A stretch of DNA of 64,000 bases from positions 62,001-126,000 of the forward strand of contig JACJYU010000002.1 of assembly GCA_020635915.1 (NCBI GenBank), written 5' to 3'. The translations under genes and the position numbers were made by a program. The notes below the pieces were generated by a model, which was given only the letters and a program-made list of their open reading frames with translations, had not been told where the DNA came from and searched no databases. This stretch comes from Flammeovirgaceae bacterium (GTDB lineage Bacteria > Bacteroidota > Bacteroidia > Cytophagales > Cyclobacteriaceae). Of the stretch, positions 53,353 to 62,304 are shown piece after piece. Numbering within the stretch: position 1 is the stretch's first letter; each line of letters starts with the position of its first letter.

Positions 53353-55353
53353 TTATTTCCCGAGCCTTGCCGGCCCGGACTGGGGGCCTTCCAGGGTCAG
53401 GTTATCGTCCACCATCCGGTTGTTGTATTGTTGAATAAATGCCTTCAGCCTGCCTTCCATCATGGCCGCCACCCCGGGCTTGCTGCCCAGCAGGTTGTCC
53501 ATCAGCCGCTTGTCTTTTTTGAAGTCGTACAAGGCCACCGGCTTCTTGCCATCAAATTGGAGAAGGTAGTTTCCTTTAAATTCCTGGTAAACATTATCGG
53601 CATAGTTAAAGGCAAAAGGTTCCACTGACGGGTCAAAGATGTTCCTGCCAAACGCGATATAGGGTTTGTCATAATGAAGGTACCCCAATACCGAGGGCAT
53701 GATATCGATCTGCTGCACGATTTCGTCTGAAAAAGAGGACCAATCGCTTCCCGGCTTGTAGAAAAACAGGGGAATGGAGTAATACCCAAGATTGGAATTG
53801 TAAACCTGGTAATGGATGGCTGCCGTAGGGTGGTCCGCGGTAAATACAAACAAGGTATTCTTGAACCAGGGCATTTTGGAAGCCGTCTCCATAAACCGTT
53901 TTATGGAATAATCCGTGTACTCTATTGTTTTATGGATGGGCAGCGGCCCCCCTTTAAAAGTATTCTTGTATTCTTCAGGAAGTATGTGGGGAGGGTGTGA
54001 GGTAACCGTAAACAAGGTGGAGTAAAATGGTTCTTTGAAGGTGTTAAGCGTATGGGCGAAGTATTGTAAAAACTTTTCGTCCCATATTCCCCAGATCCCA
54101 TCGAAGTCATCGTCATTATTGTATTCCGTCATTCCGTAGTAGTCGTCAAAGCCCGCAAGTTTGGCGAAAGCCTGAAGGCCCATAGAGCCGTTGGGGGCAC
54201 CATGGAAAAAAGAAGTATAGTAGCCCTTTTCCTTTAACAAGTTGGCCAGGCTGTTTACCTTATTGCCCGAATAATGGGAGAGCACGTACGGCACTTCTAT
54301 TGAGGGGATGCTGCAGATCACCGAAGGCATGGCATCAATCGATTTCCTGCCATTGGAAAGGGAGTATTTAAAAGCAAGGCTTTTCCCTATCAACGAATCG
54401 AGGTATGGCGTATAGCCCTGGTAACCGGGTATGTCCATGTCACGGTTGTAAATCCCTACAAATTCCTTGGAGAAGCTCTCCAAAATGATAATCACAACAT
54501 TGTCGTATTTGAATACTGCCGTATCCTTGGGGACGTGCAATGGCGTATATACTTCCTCCAGGGCCTGTTCCGTCTTGTAATAATCCACCTTCTTGATCAC
54601 GTTGGCCTTTGCCGTGCGCATCAGGGCAAAGGGCGTGTTGAGCACCAGGTTTATATCTTTGGGGATGGTGGCATACTTGGCCGCATTGCTAAGGGTAATG
54701 GGCCTGGTGCTATGGCGAAAACCTCCCCTTGCCCCTCCCACAAAAAGGTAGATGATCACGGGCATGAGCGCTACCGCACTTCCATAAAAAGCCCACTTGT
54801 TTTTCAATTGGGGGCCAGCCACTTTGATTTTGTTGGCGGCCTTTATGAACAAGTAAAGGACCAAAAAGAAAAATGCAAACCCATACCAGTAGTCCACAAG
54901 AAAAGAAAAAAAGAGTGCCCCAAAATTCTGCTCGTGTTCAAATTGTGAAAACACGGTAATGGTCGTCCTCCGCAAGGTATAGCGGTAGTACACATTGTCG
55001 GCAATGTTCACCGCCAGTCCAATGCCATTGGTGATAAGGAATATATAGTGAAGTATTTTCTGATAGGTAGGATGAAATTTTATGGCCAACGGCAATATCG
55101 TGAGCAAAATGAACAGCGAGTTGAGGTACAAAACGGCAGACAAGTCAAATTTAAGGCCGCCCAGTAATATCGTGGACATCCTGTCCCAGGTCATGTCTGG
55201 GAAGAAGCTGGTATTGAATAAGTAAAAACTGATACGGCATAGGGTGTAAAAGGCCATGACCAGCAACAGGCGATTTACCAGCCCCCAATAAATGTTCCCA
55301 CGCAGGGAAATACCATCCAAAAGCCCCATTATGTAACGCTTCAATGTGCCCAT
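53353..55353 (-). CDS. LTA synthase-like membrane sulfatase/phosphotransferase
   Basis: 666 residues. About five N-terminal membrane helices (to ~190) precede a periplasmic alkaline-phosphatase-superfamily domain. This begins NVVIIILESFSKEFVGIYN, continues with the probable nucleophile region NGRKSIDAMPSV and the metal site FTADHP, then SIPLFFYKPG. In Gram-positives this fold polymerises glycerol phosphate. In Gram-negative Bacteroidota, relatives probably transfer phospho-groups to lipids or glycans; the acceptor is unknown. It starts 180 bp from the divergent outer-membrane gene. Confidence 0.9.
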   Translation of the reverse strand: MGTLKRYIMGLLDGISLRGNIYWGLVNRLLLVMAFYTLCRISFYLFNTSFFPDMTWDRMSTILLGGLKFDLSAVLYLNSLFILLTILPLAIKFHPTYQKILHYIFLITNGIGLAVNIADNVYYRYTLRRTTITVFSQFEHEQNFGALFFSFLVDYWYGFAFFFLVLYLFIKAANKIKVAGPQLKNKWAFYGSAVALMPVIIYLFVGGARGGFRHSTRPITLSNAAKYATIPKDINLVLNTPFALMRTAKANVIKKVDYYKTEQALEEVYTPLHVPKDTAVFKYDNVVIIILESFSKEFVGIYNRDMDIPGYQGYTPYLDSLIGKSLAFKYSLSNGRKSIDAMPSVICSIPSIEVPYVLSHYSGNKVNSLANLLKEKGYYTSFFHGAPNGSMGLQAFAKLAGFDDYYGMTEYNNDDDFDGIWGIWDEKFLQYFAHTLNTFKEPFYSTLFTVTSHPPHILPEEYKNTFKGGPLPIHKTIEYTDYSIKRFMETASKMPWFKNTLFVFTADHPTAAIHYQVYNSNLGYYSIPLFFYKPGSDWSSFSDEIVQQIDIMPSVLGYLHYDKPYIAFGRNIFDPSVEPFAFNYADNVYQEFKGNYLLQFDGKKPVALYDFKKDKRLMDNLLGSKPGVAAMMEGRLKAFIQQYNNRMVDDNLTLEGPQSGPARLGK

Positions 55354-55536
55354 TGCAAACCAAGCCGGGGTCCCGGCTTAATTCCTGTTATTTAAACGCA
55401 AAATAAGGCAAATCAACCCTAAGGAACCCCATTATGGTTTCAGTTTTTGTCTTAGTTTTGTAATTCTGTGGATATTAAAAATCGGCTTTTTATATTGTTT
55501 TTAAATCCTAACGACCTAAACCGCAGCTACCCATTG

Positions 55537-56430
55537 ATGAGGCCTATATTCATAGCGATATTGTTGGTGGGTTTTAAATTGGGCCATGCTCAAAACGTGG
55601 AATCGTTTGGGGTCTTTGGCGGTTTCAACGTGCCCGTCACTTTTGATGAAGGCCTCAACAAAGACCCGCGGTATGTGGGCAAAGTCACCTTCAGGGCCAC
55701 ACCGGTAGGTTTTACGTACGGATATGACCATGTAGGCTTCGGTTTTGTCCTGACGCCATCCCTGACCAAAATTGGGCAAAAGTTTATAATAAAGAACACC
55801 GTGGGAGGCGATGTGGGCAGCCGGAACGTGCAACTGGACTATTTCAGCTTGCCGGTGGCATTAAAACTTCATTTGAACGACCTGTCATTTTTCCGCCTTA
55901 GCGCAGTGGCGGCCATCAATCTTACCTACCTTATCAATGGCAGGGAAACCATTTCGTATTCCGCATCAAAGCAAAAGTACCCCGCCAGTGTGCTTATCCC
56001 CTCAGAACCGGGCTACACCCCCGTGTTTGATGGCGTGCTGGTGCCCGATGTGCACAACCTGGAATATGTAAGCAAGGACCAGTACAACCCATTTCAGCTT
56101 TTTGCCTCCGTGGGGCTACGTTCCGATTTCGACCTCAGTGACGACTGGAGTTTGAATTTTGACGGACGGGCAAATTTCGGGTTGTTCGACCCCCGCAAGA
56201 AAGATTACATTGAACAGCTCAAACAAACCAGCAATGCCCCCGGCCTTTATGGCGCCCGCCATGAGGTTTACCTCTCTGCCGAAATCGGCATTGCCCGGAT
56301 CATTCAAATAAAGGAACGGTTTGAGCCCAAACACTCCAGCAAGCCCATCGTTACCAACAAGCCCTCTGCACCAAAACACAACACCAAGAAGCTCTTCACC
56401 AAAAAGAAGAAAAAAAGAAAGAAGAACTAA
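55537..56430 (+). CDS. Outer-membrane beta-barrel protein with lysine-rich tail
   Basis: 297 residues from the ATG at 55537, which gives a clean signal peptide (MRPIFIAILLVGFKLGHAQ). The body is an alternating beta-strand pattern typical of 8-10-stranded barrels of the PorT/outer-membrane-beta-barrel type (FGVFGGFNVPVTF, GFTYGYDHVGFGFVL, LFASVGLRSDFDLSDDWSL). The last ~25 residues are extremely basic (KKLFTKKKKKRKKN), unusual for such a protein; they could contact DNA, LPS phosphates or be periplasmic. An upstream GTG start would add 23 residues without a signal. Confidence 0.75.
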   Translation: MRPIFIAILLVGFKLGHAQNVESFGVFGGFNVPVTFDEGLNKDPRYVGKVTFRATPVGFTYGYDHVGFGFVLTPSLTKIGQKFIIKNTVGGDVGSRNVQLDYFSLPVALKLHLNDLSFFRLSAVAAINLTYLINGRETISYSASKQKYPASVLIPSEPGYTPVFDGVLVPDVHNLEYVSKDQYNPFQLFASVGLRSDFDLSDDWSLNFDGRANFGLFDPRKKDYIEQLKQTSNAPGLYGARHEVYLSAEIGIARIIQIKERFEPKHSSKPIVTNKPSAPKHNTKKLFTKKKKKRKKN

Positions 56431-56436
56431 ATCGCC

Positions 56437-58569
56437 TTACCCCAATACGATTATTTGTTCTTTAATAAACGGTTGCTGGTAAAGGCGCTTTCCGGTTGCC
56501 CGGGCAATGGCGTTGGCCACCGCAGCCCCCGCAGGCGGAAGGGCAGGCTCGCCCAGGCCTGTAGGGTCGTTGTCGCTTTTTACAAAATGCACCTCCACCT
56601 CCGGTGCTTCCTTCATCCGGATAAGCCTGTAGGTGTCAAAGTTGTTTGACTGTGGCCGTCCATTTTCAAAAGGGAGGTCGCCATACATGGCATGGCCAAT
56701 GCCGTCAATCACGCCTCCTTGTACCTGGTTCACCGCGGCAATGGGGTTCACCACAATCCCGCAGTCGATGGCGCATACCACCCTTTTTACAACGGGCGTG
56801 CTTCCCTGCATCGCCACCTCCGCCACTTCGGCCACATAGGTATTGTGCGAATAATAAGTGCTAAACCCCTGGTACACGCCTTCAGGCGCGTTGCCCCAAC
56901 CTGATTTTTCTGCCGCCAGCTTCACCACGCCAATGGATTTGTCCACATCATAATGCAATTCCCCTACGGGGTTTTCCTTGGCCCTGGCAAAAAGTTCCAA
57001 CCTGAATTGGACAGGGTCTTTCCCCAGCTCGCCCGCCAGTTCGTCAAAAAAGCTTTGCTCGGCAAATGCCAGGAAATTGGTGATGGGCGCACGCCATGCA
57101 CCGGTGGTGATATTGCTTTCCAGGTTGTGCGACTCCACGAGGTAGTGGTCCACGGCACAGGCGGGAAAATTGTTTTCCCGGGTGGCGTTGCCCACATTGA
57201 CGCCCGTGCCCACCAGGTGGTAGGCCACCAAATTGCCGTCTTTTATTGCTGCCCTGAACTTGTATTTGGAAGCAGGCCGGTAGGTGCCTGCCGTCATGTC
57301 GTCTTCACGGGTGAACACCACCTTCACGGGCGTTTTGGCGAGCAGGGAAACCTCAGCGGCCTCCAGGGCAAAGTCACCATACAGCCTGCGGCCAAATCCT
57401 CCGCCAATACGGGTCATTTCAAGGGTGATTTCGCTTTCCGGCCTCCCGAGCAATTCGGCCACTTGCCCCCGTGTGCGCTCCGGTGTTTGAATAGGCCCTA
57501 TCAACTCGGCTTTACCGGCCGTCACATGGGCATAGAAATTCATGGGCTCCATGGTGTTGTGGGGCAGAAAGGGCGCCTCGTACACTTTTTCGAACACCTT
57601 GTCGGCTTTTGCAAACTGCGCCCTGGCATCCCCATCGGCCCGCCTGGGCTCCGCTGCCTTTTTGTCCAGCAGGGCCCGCATGGCCTGGTCGTGGTAGGCT
57701 GTGCTTTCCAGCATGGTGTCTTTTTCCCATTCCGCCTTCAAGGCACGCTGCCCCTTTATGGCGGCCCAGGTGGAGTTTGCCAAAACCGCCACCTTGCTGC
57801 CAAACCGCACCACATCGTTTACTCCTTCGATGGAGCGCGCCTCCCCGTCATCATAGGATTTTAGTTTCAAACCAAAAGCGGGCGGCCTTAGCACCACCGC
57901 ATACTGCATCCCCTCTTTTTTGGTATCAAGGCCAAACAAAGGCTTGCCCGTAATGATCCCCTCAATATCCACGTTTTTGCGGTCCGTCCCGATGATCTTA
58001 AAATCCGTAGGGTTTTTCAACTTCACTTCCGGTGGCACCTCCATGCCCGCGGCCATCGTGGCCACTTCCCCATACCCAAGCTTTTCGCTTCCGTGGATTA
58101 CATGTCCATTTTCCGTGGTGCAATCCGAAGGATTGACGCCCCACTTTTTCGCGGCAGCATTCTTCAACATCTCCCGGGCGGTGGCACCTGCCATTCGCAA
58201 ACTTTTCCATCCTTGCCTGATCGACTGGCTTCCCCCCGCCACCTGCCGGGTGAAACTTTCCGGGTTAAGGGGTGCCTGCTTTACCCTTACGTCCTCCCAA
58301 TTCACATCGAGCTCTTCGGCCACGATCATGGGCATGGAGGTTTTTACATTTTGCCCCACTTCGGGGTTGGGCGACATGATGGTCACCTCACCATTGTCGG
58401 CAATGGACAGGTAGGCATTTAAATCAAACCAGGCGGAAGGCATCGCTTTGGCGGCCTCCGGGGCTTCGCAGCCGGCCAGCCAACTGAAGCTGAGCATAAG
58501 GCCACCACTTCCGGCCAACGACACTTTTAAGAATGACCTGCGGTTATATGTTGTTTTTATGATCGACAT
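56437..58569 (-). CDS. Molybdopterin-binding subunit of an aldehyde/isoquinoline-type oxidoreductase
   Basis: 710 residues from the ATG at 58569. A twin-arginine signal (YNRRSFLKVSLAGSGG) and a cysteine in WLAGC indicate folded export, possibly lipid anchoring. It matches the IorB-type large subunit of the xanthine dehydrogenase family: VAGGSQSIRQGW, PFLPHNTMEPMNFYAHV, GGGFGRRLYGDF, ITNFLAFAEQSFFDELA and the closing GEPALPPAGAAVANAIARATG. It binds molybdenum cofactor and oxidises an aldehyde or N-heterocycle. It is the second gene of an operon with the 2Fe-2S subunit (20-bp gap). No cytochrome c or XdhC-like maturation gene is next to it. Confidence 0.92.
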   Translation of the reverse strand: MSIIKTTYNRRSFLKVSLAGSGGLMLSFSWLAGCEAPEAAKAMPSAWFDLNAYLSIADNGEVTIMSPNPEVGQNVKTSMPMIVAEELDVNWEDVRVKQAPLNPESFTRQVAGGSQSIRQGWKSLRMAGATAREMLKNAAAKKWGVNPSDCTTENGHVIHGSEKLGYGEVATMAAGMEVPPEVKLKNPTDFKIIGTDRKNVDIEGIITGKPLFGLDTKKEGMQYAVVLRPPAFGLKLKSYDDGEARSIEGVNDVVRFGSKVAVLANSTWAAIKGQRALKAEWEKDTMLESTAYHDQAMRALLDKKAAEPRRADGDARAQFAKADKVFEKVYEAPFLPHNTMEPMNFYAHVTAGKAELIGPIQTPERTRGQVAELLGRPESEITLEMTRIGGGFGRRLYGDFALEAAEVSLLAKTPVKVVFTREDDMTAGTYRPASKYKFRAAIKDGNLVAYHLVGTGVNVGNATRENNFPACAVDHYLVESHNLESNITTGAWRAPITNFLAFAEQSFFDELAGELGKDPVQFRLELFARAKENPVGELHYDVDKSIGVVKLAAEKSGWGNAPEGVYQGFSTYYSHNTYVAEVAEVAMQGSTPVVKRVVCAIDCGIVVNPIAAVNQVQGGVIDGIGHAMYGDLPFENGRPQSNNFDTYRLIRMKEAPEVEVHFVKSDNDPTGLGEPALPPAGAAVANAIARATGKRLYQQPFIKEQIIVLG

Positions 58570-58589
58570 GGCATGGGGGGTTAGGGGTG

Positions 58590-59048
58590 TTACAACTTGC
58601 TTGAAGCCGTCTTGATGGCCGCTTTGATTTTCAGATAGGTGCCGCAGCGGCACAAATTACCATTCATGGCCCGATCGATCTCCTGATCGGAGGGTTTGGG
58701 GTTGTTGCTTAGCAATGCCGCTGCATTCATGATCTGCCCCGCCTGGCAGTAGCCACATTGGGGCACATCATGTTCGCGCCAGGCCTCTTGCAGCACGTGG
58801 TCGGCCTTTTCGGAAAGGCCTTCTATGGTGGTCACGGCCTTGTTTCCCACGGAGGAGACAGGCATGGAGCAGGAGCGGACCGCTGCACCATCGAGGTGGA
58901 CGGTGCAGGCCCCACATTGGCCAATGCCGCAGCCATACTTTGTGCCCACCAGGTCCATTTCATCTCGAAGCACCCAAAGGAGTGGGGTATCGGGCACTGC
59001 CTCCACCTGGAAGGATTTGCCATTGACGAGTAGGTTATATGTTGCCAT
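58590..59048 (-). CDS. 2Fe-2S subunit of an IorA-type oxidoreductase
   Basis: 152 residues from the ATG at 59048 (MATYNLLVNGKSF). Two iron-sulfur clusters are evident: the plant-ferredoxin type CGIGQCGACTVHLDG followed by C in RSCSM, and the second pair CGYCQAGQIM...CRCGTY. It has no signal of its own, so it likely rides out with the TAT-targeted large subunit encoded immediately downstream. This matches the two-subunit, FAD-free isoquinoline 1-oxidoreductase arrangement. Confidence 0.93.
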   Translation of the reverse strand: MATYNLLVNGKSFQVEAVPDTPLLWVLRDEMDLVGTKYGCGIGQCGACTVHLDGAAVRSCSMPVSSVGNKAVTTIEGLSEKADHVLQEAWREHDVPQCGYCQAGQIMNAAALLSNNPKPSDQEIDRAMNGNLCRCGTYLKIKAAIKTASSKL

Positions 59049-59530
59049 AATCAGGGATTTTGCGGTTACAAGGTTCAATATAACACCTATGGGAAGCTTT
59101 TCATAGGTTTATTTTGTCAACCTCACATCAAATGGAACGGCCTGGTCCAGTCAAAAACAGCATGAGACAGCCCAAATACCGCCCGATTGGCATGGGCAAC
59201 CACCGTTTTGTGGCAAAACCCTCGCGGCCCTTCAGTGGCTTTTCAAATGCACAATATGCCATTGGTGTAATATTTTTCCCTGCACGGGCCTGTGCCCACC
59301 ACCTGCGCCAGGCAGGCGGGATCAAGGCGGGACAAACCCTATTCACAGAGGTAACCTGCTAATTATCAATTAGTTGAATGGCATTGGGCAAACCCGGCAG
59401 GCAAGTATGGACAATAGTAATTTCCCACTTTCCTTGGGGCTTGCTATAAGTAATTCCCGAATTGTTGTATGAACAGTAGGTAAGTTTAATCCGAATTGTG
59501 TAAGTTTAGGGTAATAAATGAGCCAAAATT
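59049..59530. other. Gene-free region between the oxidoreductase and the HTH gene
   Basis: No supported gene in ~480 bp; short frames here lack family features. The right end carries direct repeats treated separately; otherwise nothing is apparent. Confidence 0.5.
59480..59508 (+). promoter_or_regulatory. Direct repeats GTAAGTTTA upstream of the HTH gene
   Basis: GTAAGTTTA at 59480-59488 and at 59500-59508, 20 bp (about two helical turns) apart. TAAGTTTA is one base from the TAnnTTTG -7 box, so the second copy could be promoter and operator at once for the small regulator starting at 59531. Confidence 0.4.
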
Positions 59531-59758
59531 ATGTCAAAAAAAACTTTTAAAGACCGACTTTCGTACCTGCTCGATTACTATGACATCAGGGTGATGACCC
59601 TGGATGCAAAAGCAGGGTTGTACCATGGACAAACCGGGAGCTTCCTTCGTGGCGACACGGAGCCCAAGCTTTCCACCATTGTAAAACTGTCCAAATTTTT
59701 CAAAGATGTATCCCTGGACTGGCTGGTGCTGGGAAAAGGGAAACCTTTTAAGAAGTAG
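59531..59758 (+). CDS. Small helix-turn-helix (XRE-like) protein
   Basis: 75 residues (MSKKTFKDRLSYLLDYYDIR). The helix pattern LDAKAGLYHGQTGSFLRGDT...LSTIVKLSKFFKDVSLDWLVLGKG matches the Cro/C1-type fold, including the DWL-LG-G ending common in such proteins. Just a DNA-binding domain, no effector domain. It stands alone with its own candidate operator and a strong terminator; probably a small autoregulator, target unknown. Confidence 0.8.
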   Translation: MSKKTFKDRLSYLLDYYDIRVMTLDAKAGLYHGQTGSFLRGDTEPKLSTIVKLSKFFKDVSLDWLVLGKGKPFKK

Positions 59759-59771
59759 GATTTTAGGAATT

Positions 59772-59820
59772 GCCTTTCAGCAGGTGTCAAACCGTCACTT
59801 TGCTGAAAGGCTTTCTTTTT
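59772..59820 (+). terminator. Rho-independent terminator after the HTH gene
   Basis: Perfect 11-bp stem GCCTTTCAGCA / TGCTGAAAGGC (59772-59782 and 59801-59811), followed by TTTCTTTTT. It lies 13 bp after the HTH gene's stop. Confidence 0.85.
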
Positions 59821-59877
59821 GCGCAGTCCGCCCGAAAAGGGCGGGGCAATAGGAATATATTGCCAAAAGGCAAGGTG

Positions 59878-60414
59878 CTACACCCACTTTGCGAATGCCT
59901 CCATAAATTCCCTGAGGAAGGATTCGGTTTTTCCGAAAACGCGGTTGCCGGCATCAAACCGTTCCAGGGCATTCCCAATATAGGCTTCGGGTTGCTGCAT
60001 CATGGGCACATCCAAAAACACCATCGACTGCCTTAAAATATGGTTGGCCCCAAACGCGCCCAACCCACCGGTGGCAACACTGACCACTGCGCCCCGTTTG
60101 CCCTTCCATACACTTTGGCCACTGGGCCTCGACCCTACATCGATGGCATTTTTCAAGGCACCGGGAATGGAGCGGTTATACTCCGGGGTAACAAAGAGCA
60201 CCCCATCCATTTGGCGCAAGGCATCCCGGAACCCTACCCAATTGGAAGGCGCCCCTTTCTCCAAGTCCTCATTGTACAGGGGCAGGCCTCCTATTTCCAC
60301 TATTTGCATATCCAGTGAGGCCGGGGCCAGCCGAATCAATTCACTGGCAATTTTCCTATTCAAAGACCCCTTTCTCAAACTCCCCACCAATACGGCAATT
60401 CTTTTTCTGGCCAT
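59878..60414 (-). CDS. NAD(P)H-dependent FMN reductase family protein
   Basis: 178 residues with a flavodoxin-like fold. The FMN phosphate loop is GSLRKGSLNRKIA, the second flavin contact is TPEYNRSIPGALKNAIDV, and the glycine loop is VSVATGGLGAFGAN. Such cytoplasmic enzymes reduce FMN, quinones, azo compounds or chromate; the substrate is not predictable. It starts 12 bp after the dapB-like gene, so they form an operon. Confidence 0.9.
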   Translation of the reverse strand: MARKRIAVLVGSLRKGSLNRKIASELIRLAPASLDMQIVEIGGLPLYNEDLEKGAPSNWVGFRDALRQMDGVLFVTPEYNRSIPGALKNAIDVGSRPSGQSVWKGKRGAVVSVATGGLGAFGANHILRQSMVFLDVPMMQQPEAYIGNALERFDAGNRVFGKTESFLREFMEAFAKWV

Positions 60415-60426
60415 TGTTCCAATAGT

Positions 60427-61236
60427 TTAATCCATTATGCTTTCAAGCCCCCTGCGCAGCCCTTTATAAGTCCCTACCTGCTTTATGGCCAACAACGCCC
60501 CCTGCACATAAGGTTCGGCACTTGGGCCTGCATCGTGCCTGATGGCCAACCGTTCGTCTTTTAATCCAAATATCGTTTCCACCGAAAGGGTGTAGCCCGG
60601 CAACCGTACCGCGTGCACCCTCACGCTGTTTATCTTTGCCCCCCTGCTTTCCTTTGGCCCAATCCAATCCTCTTCCGGGATTTCTTCTTTTGGGGCTTGT
60701 ACCCCCGACAGTTGGTTGGCCAACTGAAGGGCTGTGCCACTCGGTGTGTCTATTTTGGTGTTGCTGGCATAATCCACCACCTCAAAGGTGGGGATATATT
60801 TTGCGGCCATCAGGGAAAACTTTTGAAGGAGCACGGCCGTGATGGAAAAATTTCCTGCCGCCAGCAGGGAGGTGCCTTTTTCCTTCAGCAATATCCCCAT
60901 CTCGTGATAGTCGGCATCGGTGAGCCCGGAGGTGCCCACCACTACGTTTACCCCTTTGTTTATGGCGGCAACAATATTGGCTTTGGCCACATTCGGCTGG
61001 GTAAACTCAACAAGCACATCGCATGGGGTGCTTTCCAAGGCTTCGCCCACATTTTCAAAAATAGGGATGCCCTTTTGGCCGATGCCCAAAATACCGGCCA
61101 GGTCTTTACCGGCCTGGGAGCGCGACACCCCTGAAACCAACTCCAGGCTGCTGTCCCCCACAACACCTTTGCTTAGGGCCGAGCCCGCCCACCCGGTAGC
61201 CCCGGCTATGCACACCCTCAGTTTCCTGTTAACCAT
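60427..61236 (-). CDS. dapB: 4-hydroxy-tetrahydrodipicolinate reductase family protein (DapB-like, atypical active site)
   Basis: 269 residues. The nucleotide-binding loop is IAGATGWAGSAL near 10-21. GTSGLT and AAGNFSITA are typical, as is KIDTPSGTALQLA, the substrate loop. Canonical DapB reads HHxxKxDxPSGTA, where the first histidine is the proposed acid and the lysine binds substrate. Here the segment is YASNTKIDTPSGTA: the lysine remains, both histidines are gone. It may still act in lysine/diaminopimelate synthesis with altered chemistry, or reduce a related substrate. No other lysine-pathway gene is in view. Confidence 0.8.
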   Translation of the reverse strand: MVNRKLRVCIAGATGWAGSALSKGVVGDSSLELVSGVSRSQAGKDLAGILGIGQKGIPIFENVGEALESTPCDVLVEFTQPNVAKANIVAAINKGVNVVVGTSGLTDADYHEMGILLKEKGTSLLAAGNFSITAVLLQKFSLMAAKYIPTFEVVDYASNTKIDTPSGTALQLANQLSGVQAPKEEIPEEDWIGPKESRGAKINSVRVHAVRLPGYTLSVETIFGLKDERLAIRHDAGPSAEPYVQGALLAIKQVGTYKGLRRGLESIMD

Positions 61237-61328
61237 CCTTTATTTCTTTTGTTTTATCCAATATAGGACACTTTCCCCTTAAAATTGCCCTGCATGCCGA
61301 ACCTTTTGATTGAAAGGGTTGTATTGTA

Positions 61329-61349
61329 AGTGAGTATTCACTAACTTTG
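61329..61349 (+). promoter_or_regulatory. Promoter with overlapping inverted repeat, candidate TetR operator
   Basis: TAACTTTG at 61342-61349 is an exact match to the Bacteroidota -7 box TAnnTTTG. It overlaps the inverted repeat AGTGA-GTAT-TCACT (61329-61342), which resembles operators of TetR-type repressors. A TetR gene lies in the same downstream gene set, so self-repression is likely. Confidence 0.55.
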
Positions 61350-61366
61350 AAAACAATGTCAAACGC

Positions 61367-61780
61367 ATGAAAACAGGTAAAAACAACATTGCCATAGGCT
61401 TTCTCACCATGGGGGCCTTTATGGTCTACGGTTTCTTATTGATCTACCTGAGGGATTTTGCCCCTGGAAAAGAAGAATGGGTGGCCTCCTATTCGGTAGG
61501 CAAACATTTTGAGGCAAGGCTTGCCCATGTCCATGGCAACCTTTTCGCGTTTCTCAACATTCTTATCGGGTACTTATTGCTGCATTTTCAAGCGCAACTC
61601 AAAAATGTCAAAACCATTTCATGGCTGGCATTGGCCGGCCTTCTGATGCCCATTGGCATATTGGCGGAAGTTTACCTGGGCGCCCCTCCCCTTTTTGTGC
61701 TCATCGGTGCGGTGGCCATGACGGCTGCAGTTATTGCGTTGGGCACGGCATTTTTTAAAATGAAACCAATACATGTTTAA
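61367..61780 (+). CDS. Four-helix membrane protein of unknown function
   Basis: 137 residues with four hydrophobic segments (IGFLTMGAFMVYGFLLIY, NLFAFLNILIGYLLLHF, WLALAGLLMPIGILAEVY, LIGAVAMTAAVIALGTAFF). Histidines in ARLAHVHGNL before the second helix could bind metal or haem. Family not recognised. It is the first gene after the TetR-type operator and is followed 18 bp later by Dps. Confidence 0.7.
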   Translation: MKTGKNNIAIGFLTMGAFMVYGFLLIYLRDFAPGKEEWVASYSVGKHFEARLAHVHGNLFAFLNILIGYLLLHFQAQLKNVKTISWLALAGLLMPIGILAEVYLGAPPLFVLIGAVAMTAAVIALGTAFFKMKPIHV

Positions 61781-61798
61781 TTTAAAAAACCATATACC

Positions 61799-62275
61799 AT
61801 GAAGACAACAAATGCCATCGGGCTGGATGCCGGAAAAGCCAAGGTGCTGGCGGAAAAGCTCAATGTACTATTGGCCAACTATTCATTGTTTTATCAAAAC
61901 ACACGCGGCTACCACTGGAACATCAAGGGCGAAAAGTTCTTTGAACTGCACTTAAAATTTGAAGAACTCTACAACGACCTATTGCTGAAGATAGATGAAG
62001 TGGCCGAGCGGATATTGACCCTGGGACACTCCCCCAGCCACAATTACTCCCAATATCAAGGTGTGTCCACCATTAAAGAAAGCAAGGAAGTTTCCGATGG
62101 CACCAAAGCCGTTGAAAACATACTGGAGTCATTTGAAACGCTCATTTCACTGCAACGCGAACTGCTGGCCCTGTCAGGGGACGCTGGCGATGAGGGGACC
62201 AATGCCTTAATGAGCGACTACATTAGGGCCCAGGAGAAATTGGTATGGATGTATTCGGCTTTTCTCAACAAGTGA
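61799..62275 (+). CDS. dps: Dps family ferritin-like protein
   Basis: 158 residues. The ferroxidase ligands are recognisable: NTRGYHWNIKG (H), FELHLKFEELY (H and E) and LLKIDEVAERI (D and E). Dps forms a 12-subunit cage that oxidises iron with peroxide and protects DNA. Co-directional with an unknown membrane protein upstream and a TetR regulator downstream, in a set that ends with an iron/manganese-type VIT1/CCC1 transporter, so iron handling under stress is a likely theme. Confidence 0.92.
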   Translation: MKTTNAIGLDAGKAKVLAEKLNVLLANYSLFYQNTRGYHWNIKGEKFFELHLKFEELYNDLLLKIDEVAERILTLGHSPSHNYSQYQGVSTIKESKEVSDGTKAVENILESFETLISLQRELLALSGDAGDEGTNALMSDYIRAQEKLVWMYSAFLNK

Positions 62276-62304
62276 ACTTCTTCCGTGATTTAAACCACCC
62301 ATAA

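Noticed and set aside
59128..59346. Minus-strand 72-residue frame in the region after the 2Fe-2S gene
   Set aside because: Composition unlike a protein, no ribosome site and no domain.
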